NCBI GenBank assembly: GCA_003024985.2
Contig: PXIH01S0014144.1
DNA length: 13,054 nucleotides
Source of the DNA: Euperipatoides rowelli
Lineage: Eukaryota; Onychophora; Udeonychophora; Euonychophora; Peripatopsidae
Strand: one strand, 5' to 3'
Shown: positions 7,746 to 13,054 of the stretch, piece by piece
Position numbering within the stretch: position 1 is the first letter of the stretch
How the letters are laid out: each line of letters begins with the position of its first letter
Notes under the pieces: generated by a model
The model's database searches: none
What the model was told of the DNA's origin: nothing
What the model saw: only the letters and a program-made list of their open reading frames with translations
Position numbers and translations under genes: made by a program

Positions 7746-8239
7746 CCAAAATGCATCAATACGATTGATTCTCAGCTGGTAAGAATGTAAGTTTGTTTTC
7801 CCTGTACCAAAAACGTACAGGTAGGTATTGCTGGTGACATTGCTTCACTCAAACTTATCAAATTAACATTGTTTCACTTTTAGGATTTTCTTTTCAGCAT
7901 TGCCTAGCTATCTACATGCTACAAGAGATAGTAGCATTAAGCTATATATTCTAAAAAATATATAACTGAAAGGTTACTGTCAGACAATGGATATTATACT
8001 TAGATACAACTATTAGGATTATACACTACTCTAAATTATTTTTCTTAAAAATAACAAAAATGCTAGCAATAATAATAAAATAGTAAAGAAAACAGGCTTA
8101 GTCTGTATGAAGCCACATGAAAACTTTAGTCATGTGACTGGTTTTATGACATCATTAGTAAGTTTTGTTCAGCAAAATTATAAAAAGTTGCATTACTTTA
8201 ACCAGCTTTTAATAACTAATAATTAAAAATGATTAACAA
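7746..8239. other. Non-coding stretch, promoter-like motifs only
   Basis: No coding frame. It contains an inverted pair CACATGA/TCATGTG (about 8113-8138), a TGACATCA-like site near 8147 and a TATAAAAAG at 8179-8187. Each is short enough to be chance, and no transcript start or downstream + strand exon was identified. Confidence 0.35.
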
Positions 8240-8339
8240 AAGACATTTATTCATTATTGTGTGCATTCTCCGAGATCATGGATCATCAAAGATTTCTATC
8301 TTTAGCTCTTCTTTTTAATATTGAATATTCTCGGGTGTT

Positions 8340-9306
8340 AGCCCCATTCTTTTCCCCTTTATGTCTATCCTCAAATAGTCTAATTCCTGCAGATCCTCTC
8401 AAGACATGCCCAGCATATTTCCTCTAATTTCATCAAGGCTATATCTTCTTTACACTTCATTTCTGATTAAATGTATTCATTTTATTTTCAACATTCTTCT
8501 AGCACATTAGACATTAATGATGTCTTTAGTTAAAGTCCTAGTCTCACATCTATACAGGAAAACTGACTAAACATAGCCCTTAAATATTTTCAATTTTAAA
8601 TATTATAAATCTTATAAATTTTTGTTCCCAAAATCTAATTTTGCTATTCCCATCCTGTTCGAATCACTTTTGGGGTCCTTCCATTATCAAGTTCTCAAAT
8701 ATCTAAATTTCTTCACCTATTCTATTTTCCTTTCATTCTATCTTGCATTTAATGTTTTCTTTTGTTACCAATGACCAGTATTTTTGTCTCCCCTATATTG
8801 ATTTTCATTCCGTATTGTTCTCCCATTATATTAATGTTTAGCAAGGCTCTTTCAAATAATTGTTTAACTTGCCTTGAGAATGACAATATTCTATTAAAGT
8901 TCTTTCCTCATATTTTTATCGTGTTAATGCCATTTGTTGCTTTATCTATGATTTAACAATTTATTCTTGAAAAATGAGTGAGACCACAAGCAGTTATACC
9001 TTGTAGTGTGCCACAGTTTACTTCAAACCAATCACTGAAATTATTATTTATCCTAAAAGCTGCTGATTGTCCTTGGTATAGGTTGCTTTTTAACTCTTTT
9101 CCATCAATTCCTGTCTTCTTCAATATGTTTAGGAGTTTCTTATGATCAATTATGTCAAAAGCTTTCACAAAATCTATAAATCCTATCTAGGTACAGTGGC
9201 TTATTAATCCTTTAACATCTTTTGTGCTATGGTATTCAATTACAATTCCTTCTCTATTTCCTCTGAACCCATAATGGTAATCCGTCTATTTATTCTTCTT
9301 AAAACT
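8340..9306 (-). pseudogene. LINE ORF2 remnant: RT core and C-terminal region
   Basis: From high to low coordinates: SKILR..LRRI just inside 9333, HYGFRG (about 9258-9278), FIDFVKAFDIIDHKKLL (about 9135-9180, holding the first catalytic Asp), KKTGIDGKEL, then SDWFEVNCGTLQG. The catalytic block, YADD in this family, reads YEER at 8901-8912. KINIGETKILVIGNK follows (about 8760-8805), and the C-terminal GHVLRG at about 8394-8413. One open stretch (8953-9168) covers the middle; the rest is broken by stops such as the one at 9186-9190. RT activity is not possible from this copy. Confidence 0.85.
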
Positions 9307-9492
9307 ACTCTTAATATCTAAGATGCATGTATTCGTATCATATCGGTCAGAAATACTGCCGGCCCCGTGAGGGTAACCAACTCTCAGTATAACAGGCTAT
9401 ACAGTATATCAACCAGGTTATGGACAACACACTATGGCTCGCACTCAGCTGCACACAGCTGTAATACTCTTAATATCTTAGATACATGTGTT
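9307..9492. repeat. 27 bp imperfect direct repeats flanking the insert (9307-9333, 9466-9492)
   Basis: Both copies begin ACTCTTAATATCT and continue A/T-AGAT-G/A-CATGT-A/G-TT. Three mismatches in 27 suggest considerable age. The length is long for a target duplication but within the range seen for LINE-mobilised insertions. Confidence 0.7.
9334..9465. mobile_element. Small (~132 bp) insert nested in the LINE
   Basis: The insert separates LINE coding sequence and is flanked by direct repeats 9307-9333 and 9466-9492 (27 bp, 3 mismatches). In the LINE that 27-mer is present once (it encodes the SKILR block), so one copy looks like a target duplication. The insert is richer in G/C than its surroundings (GGCCCCGTGAGGG at 9361-9373) and has an AGCTGCACACAGCT palindrome at 9447-9460. 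No clear Pol III A/B boxes or terminal inverted repeats were found, so a SINE-like or other non-autonomous origin is only inferred. Confidence 0.55.
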
Positions 9493-9900
9493 ATATAATT
9501 GTTTTAAAGCGCTACAATCTAGACTATTACTTTTTTTAGGTATGGGAATCATTAATGATCTTTTAAAATTGTCTGCAATTTCTCCTGCGAGATATATATC
9601 GTTCACCAGGTCTGTGATTATTTCTAGCATATCATCATCCATCTTCTATGTCCTTATCTTTTTCATGGTTTTCATAATGTCCTCAAATTGGCAGTACTTC
9701 ATTATCATATGGATATTCCTATTCCTCTGTGTTTACTCCTTTTTCATAAAGTTCCTTTCTGTAATCTTCCATCTTTCAACAATTTTTTCTTCAGTATATA
9801 GTTTATTTTTATTCCTGATTCCTTTTGCTATTTTTCTTCCACCTTGTTGCAATTTTTTTTATCATTCATTAGATAATTTAACAAATAATATAAAGACAAC
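9493..9900 (-). pseudogene. LINE ORF2 remnant: region before and start of RT
   Basis: On the minus strand this encodes, in several frames, KLYTEEKIVERWK (about 9780-9815), an acidic segment, then DLVNDIYLAGEIADNFKRSL and IPIPKKSNSLDC (about 9514-9560). The GEIPxxFKxSxIIPIPKK-type pattern is typical of the start of the LINE RT domain. Overlapping + strand frame 9488-9907 is rich in Phe/Ile/Ser because it is the antisense of this coding sequence, so I do not call it as a gene. Confidence 0.75.
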
Positions 9901-9909
9901 TTTGTAAGA

Positions 9910-12060
9910 TGGTGATTGCTCCTTAAATTTTTTTTTTTCATGTCAGGTTTTTTTTCAACACACATATCCGACTAAGATATCCTGCCAGGTTATCAAAATC
10001 ACTTTGGGTGAGATTACAAGTAATCAGAAGTATCTTTATTTTTAGAAGGATTAGAACTGATTATAGTTCCAGAACACATTTTCCAAACTTCATTATAGCT
10101 GACGAAAGTGATTTTCTAAATAAAATTTATTCTATTATGTTTTATGGTTAAAAAATAAATCAAATATTGCTTGGGAATATCAAATTATTCCACGATCAAT
10201 AATTCCAGATAGCGGCGTTACAAAGAGAAGTTAAATTTCAGGCTAGCTTATATGATTGTTCAGGTTCTCTATATGTAGATAAAGTGAGAAAAATAAATTA
10301 CTCGGGTTAATAATTATCAGCACGTAGGATAAGTCTGTTATGAACAAGAACACATAATACACCTGAATTTTGTAATAAATTTGATTTATTTGCAAAATGA
10401 GCAAAAAAATAATTACAAATATTTATAGTTTTCAATTAGCCACTATTTTCTAGTCAAGATTTGCACTGTGACCATACATTTTTTTTAAGGTTTCAGACCT
10501 GATTAAGTTTTAACATCCTCAATATATAGTATCGATTAGATACAGATTTTCAAAAAAAAAAAATATTATGGAATTTAAAGCCCTTCATTTATTTTAATTA
10601 ATGTGGGGAAAACTGTCTATTGTCCAATGNATTAGCAGACTTTTTATTCAAGTTCAATGATTTTATTCTATACAGAATTCAACTTTTCAGGATCTAAGCT
10701 TTTCATTTAAACAATTAAAACTTTGAAGCTTCACCACAAGGGGTGGTGATTGCATTACACATTTGCAACATACACACATACATTCTTGCCAATAAATTTC
10801 TATACATTTAAGTTGGATTTAGTGTTTATCAATTATAAATATCTATATTATTATTTAACAATTATAAAATGTCAAGTTCCTTGAATTAATTTACACATAT
10901 CAGTACTTGTAAATCAATATAATGAGATATTACCATTGCTTAACATCATCAACAGTATGGAAAATCACTAATTCTGGGAAAGGAAGGTTCACAAAAATTG
11001 ACAAAATTATCAAGACGTTAAAAAAAGACTACAGCTGTAATAATCTACTAGCCTACTTTGCATATATTTTATATTCTTCAATGTTATTTTCCTAAAAATA
11101 AATTAGTGTCAGTTATTGAAATTTATTTACGATATTAAGGGAACTCAGCATTGAAAAGATTTAGGACCTCTTGGCTAGACTCATTTTTAGGTCAATCAAA
11201 TTAGACTTAATCACAAAAACATAGTGTTTAAAGGTAAAATTTTGTTTGCGGAAAAAGAGAATACACATAAATATTTCAATAGCCATGAATTCCTTTTTAT
11301 TGCTGAAAGAACTAAAATGGCTTTTATATATTAATACAATATTTTTTTAAAACAAAAAAAAAAACTCTATACTGTACATATAAAATATCTCATATAAGGT
11401 AGTTATAAATTTTACAAAAAAATATTGGTCTATATAAAATATTTACCTTTAATTAATAACATTTTACAGTAGTTTTTACAAATAACTTTAATATAACTTA
11501 ACTAAAATATGATCAAGTTAACTTGAAAGTATAGCCTATATGATGTTCAAAAAACGAATTGTAGTATTTGAAAAATATTGTCCAGATCCAGATGCTTAAC
11601 TTATTCTCAGTAAAGTATATACAGTATATTTTAATATCTTGTATTAAATATATGCTAGTTATAAATGATTATGAACCAACATTTGAATAAAAAAAAAGGA
11701 TAATTTATAACACAATTTTAAATTTGAAGAGATATCAGCATTTATCTTTTGTCTCATGTCACCATCAATCAATATTAATAAACATGGATTATTTCAAAAT
11801 ATCATGATGTCATATTTACACAACTTTCATAAGTTAAACTCATCCACTGATGATGTAGGAATTAAAAAGAAATTATGGAACTAGAAAAGACGATTAGTTC
11901 ATTTTTCAAAACGTATAACAAGGACAAAATTAGTTTGCATTTATTCAAAGAAATTAAGGCTATTTTCTTTAAAATTAGAACTTAACACTGGATAGGCTTA
12001 TATTTTACTATAAATTAAAAATAAATTTAATATTTTACATCATTTATTAAATGCTTTAAA
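9910..12060. other. Long AT-rich stretch, no gene seen
   Basis: About 2.1 kb of AT-rich DNA with many homopolymer runs. No open frame longer than expected by chance, no tRNA or rRNA, and no repeat boundary was recognised. A small perfect inverted repeat TCACCAC/GTGGTGA (about 10731-10749) is too short to interpret. One undetermined base (n) is at 10630. Confidence 0.5.
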
Positions 12061-12087
12061 ATTCCTTCTCAAGTTTCTCTGACATAA

Positions 12088-12101
12088 CCACCAGATGGCA
12101 G
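12088..12101 (+). promoter_or_regulatory. Candidate CTCF-binding core
   Basis: CCACCAGATGGCAG fits every position of the published 14-base core CCASYAGRKGGCRS, and stands out in AT-rich surroundings. CTCF is a zinc-finger insulator and loop-anchor protein of bilaterian animals. A match in sequence does not show binding, and a chance or repeat-borne match is possible. Confidence 0.35.
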
Positions 12102-12830
12102 CATGCTCTGCATTTCTTTAACACTACTAAGAAAATTCTAAAAAAAATTGATTGAAAACTAATTTTTAATATTTGAAATGATCAACTTATATTCCTTTTT
12201 TTAATAAAAGACATGAGCTCATACAACATTTCCAGGATATGAGATGCTTGAAAGGGAATCGTTTGTGAATCCATTTGATAACTTCTTAAGTAAAATTGCA
12301 CTTGCTTTCCAATGAAAGAGAAGAAGGTGAGTTTGGCAGTTAGAAAAGGATCTTTACAAGACTATTAATTCTCGGGTTTATCAAATTTTCAATATTCAAA
12401 GCAAAAGAAAATCGACTGCTTAAATGGTAATTCTTTGAATTCAAATAATAGAACTTTATTAGCAAATACTGACAATTATTCTGAGCTAGTACTAAGTACT
12501 TTTAACATCAAATGTACTGTATGGCTACAATGTTGAGCTTCGAATCAACGTAGCTGATAATAAATATTTTAGAAGTAATGATCTAATTTGAATAACTTGA
12601 TCTTCTTCAGTCTATCCATAGCAGTTCAAATCTACTTGACAATATATCTTTTTTACATACGCCCTCTATCTTACAGTTCCAAAACTACATTTCTTAACAT
12701 TCCTTAACAATGAACTCTTTAAGTTCATCAACCTTGTGATATTAACATTAAATAATAACAATGTAACTAAGCAATTCATTACAATAAAGTGCTGAATTAA
12801 TTTATTAACGTTTAACGATTAAAGAGTTCA
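12102..12830. other. AT-rich non-coding stretch, one short inverted repeat
   Basis: No gene seen. ATGAACTCTTTAA (12710-12722) has its exact reverse complement at 12819-12831, 96 bases away. Outside these 13 bp the similarity is weak, so I do not call an element. Confidence 0.45.
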
Positions 12831-13013
12831 TTAACTTCCTAAACAGCTACAGTTTCTGTTATCAGCTCCAAAGGATAAAGTAATTGTACAGCCTACAGGC
12901 CTTCTCAGCTGCATCTTGGCGGTCTTAACCATGCAAGAACGACACAACCATTCCATTTTGTACTCATTCTTTATCAACACGGCATTGGGAGTCAAGTCGT
13001 CAGCACTATAATT
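12831..13013 (-). CDS. Candidate short exon (minus strand), unassigned
   Basis: A 60-codon open stretch between stop codons, in a patch distinctly richer in G/C and CpG than the DNA around it. The translation includes SADDLTPNAVLIKNEYKMEW, a CRSC pair and KTAKMQLRRP, and looks more protein-like than other frames nearby. A possible acceptor (TTATAG) precedes the SADD segment in minus-strand direction but lacks a pyrimidine tract, and a possible donor (ATG then GTTAAG) follows CRSC. The + strand is also open across the same bases (12835-13011), so strand and coding status are uncertain. I do not recognise the family. Confidence 0.25.
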   Translation of the reverse strand, partial: NYSADDLTPNAVLIKNEYKMEWLCRSCMVKTAKMQLRRPVGCTITLSFGADNRNCSCLGS

Positions 13014-13054
13014 TTATTCAATTGTCTAATTGTGTTTACTTTGCATATTGCAGG

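Larger units (their letters stand above)
8240..9900 (-). mobile_element. 5'-truncated, decayed non-LTR (LINE) retrotransposon
   Basis: Read on the minus strand, conserved LINE blocks follow in the right order from about 9830 down to about 8340: an EEKIVERW block, the pre-RT IPIPKKSNSLDC, RT blocks, and a C-terminal GHVLRG block. No endonuclease domain was found upstream (10,000 and beyond), so the copy is 5'-truncated, as usual for LINEs. Stops and frame changes are frequent. Clade is not assigned. Boundaries are approximate, and no poly-A or microsatellite tail is evident at the low-coordinate end. A ~132 bp insert at 9334-9465 splits it. Confidence 0.85.

Noticed and set aside
9488-9907. 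139-codon + strand open frame, hydrophobic
   Set aside because: It is antisense to the LINE ORF2 remnant; the conserved residues are on the minus strand, and the hydrophobicity reflects antisense Lys/Glu codons.
13040-13054. Splice-acceptor-like TTGCATATTGCAGG at the window end
   Set aside because: Only one base follows the AG inside the window, so no exon can be examined.

Overview
This window looks like AT-rich nuclear DNA from an animal, probably an invertebrate. The evidence is the lack of bacterial-style gene packing, the long non-coding stretches, decayed transposons of metazoan type, and a retrotransposon primer-binding site matching an animal tRNA-Ser(GCU) end. The exact taxon cannot be told from the sequence. 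No intact protein-coding gene is visible. The window is best read as an intergenic or intronic region loaded with transposon fossils.

Layout. Positions 111-692 hold a roughly 580 bp non-autonomous DNA-transposon-like element with imperfect terminal inverted repeats, a perfect 19 bp inner inverted repeat and a compact hairpin. Positions 700-2440 are AT-rich, with one G/C-rich repeat-like patch near 1420-1640. At 2443-2725 and again at 6965-7418 lies a diverged tandem array with a unit of about 90-108 bp. It is split by a 4.2 kb Ty3/gypsy LTR retrotransposon (2726-6964) whose pol resembles the Mag/SURL lineage. The element has recognisable LTRs, a tRNA-Ser primer site, gag, aspartic protease, reverse transcriptase, RNase H and integrase in canonical order on the + strand. 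All are broken by frameshifts, stop codons and small deletions, so the copy cannot encode working proteins. No env-like gene is seen.

Positions 7488-7745 (-) carry an unassigned open frame. Positions 8240-9900 (-) are a 5'-truncated, heavily decayed non-LTR (LINE) retrotransposon fragment covering the reverse transcriptase and its C-terminal region. It was itself interrupted by a ~132 bp insert (9334-9465) flanked by 27 bp imperfect direct repeats that duplicate LINE coding sequence. From 9910 to about 12830 the DNA is AT-rich with no gene seen; one sequence at 12088-12101 fits the CTCF core consensus. At 12831-13013 a richer, CpG-containing patch is open on both strands and may be a short exon.

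The genes do not form a functional pathway. The window records successive insertions: tandem array, then LTR element into the array; and separately LINE, then a small element into the LINE. I found no convincing new biological system. The most interesting points are the nested insertion inside the LINE, the conserved perfect palindrome inside both LTRs, and the nested inverted-repeat architecture at the left end.
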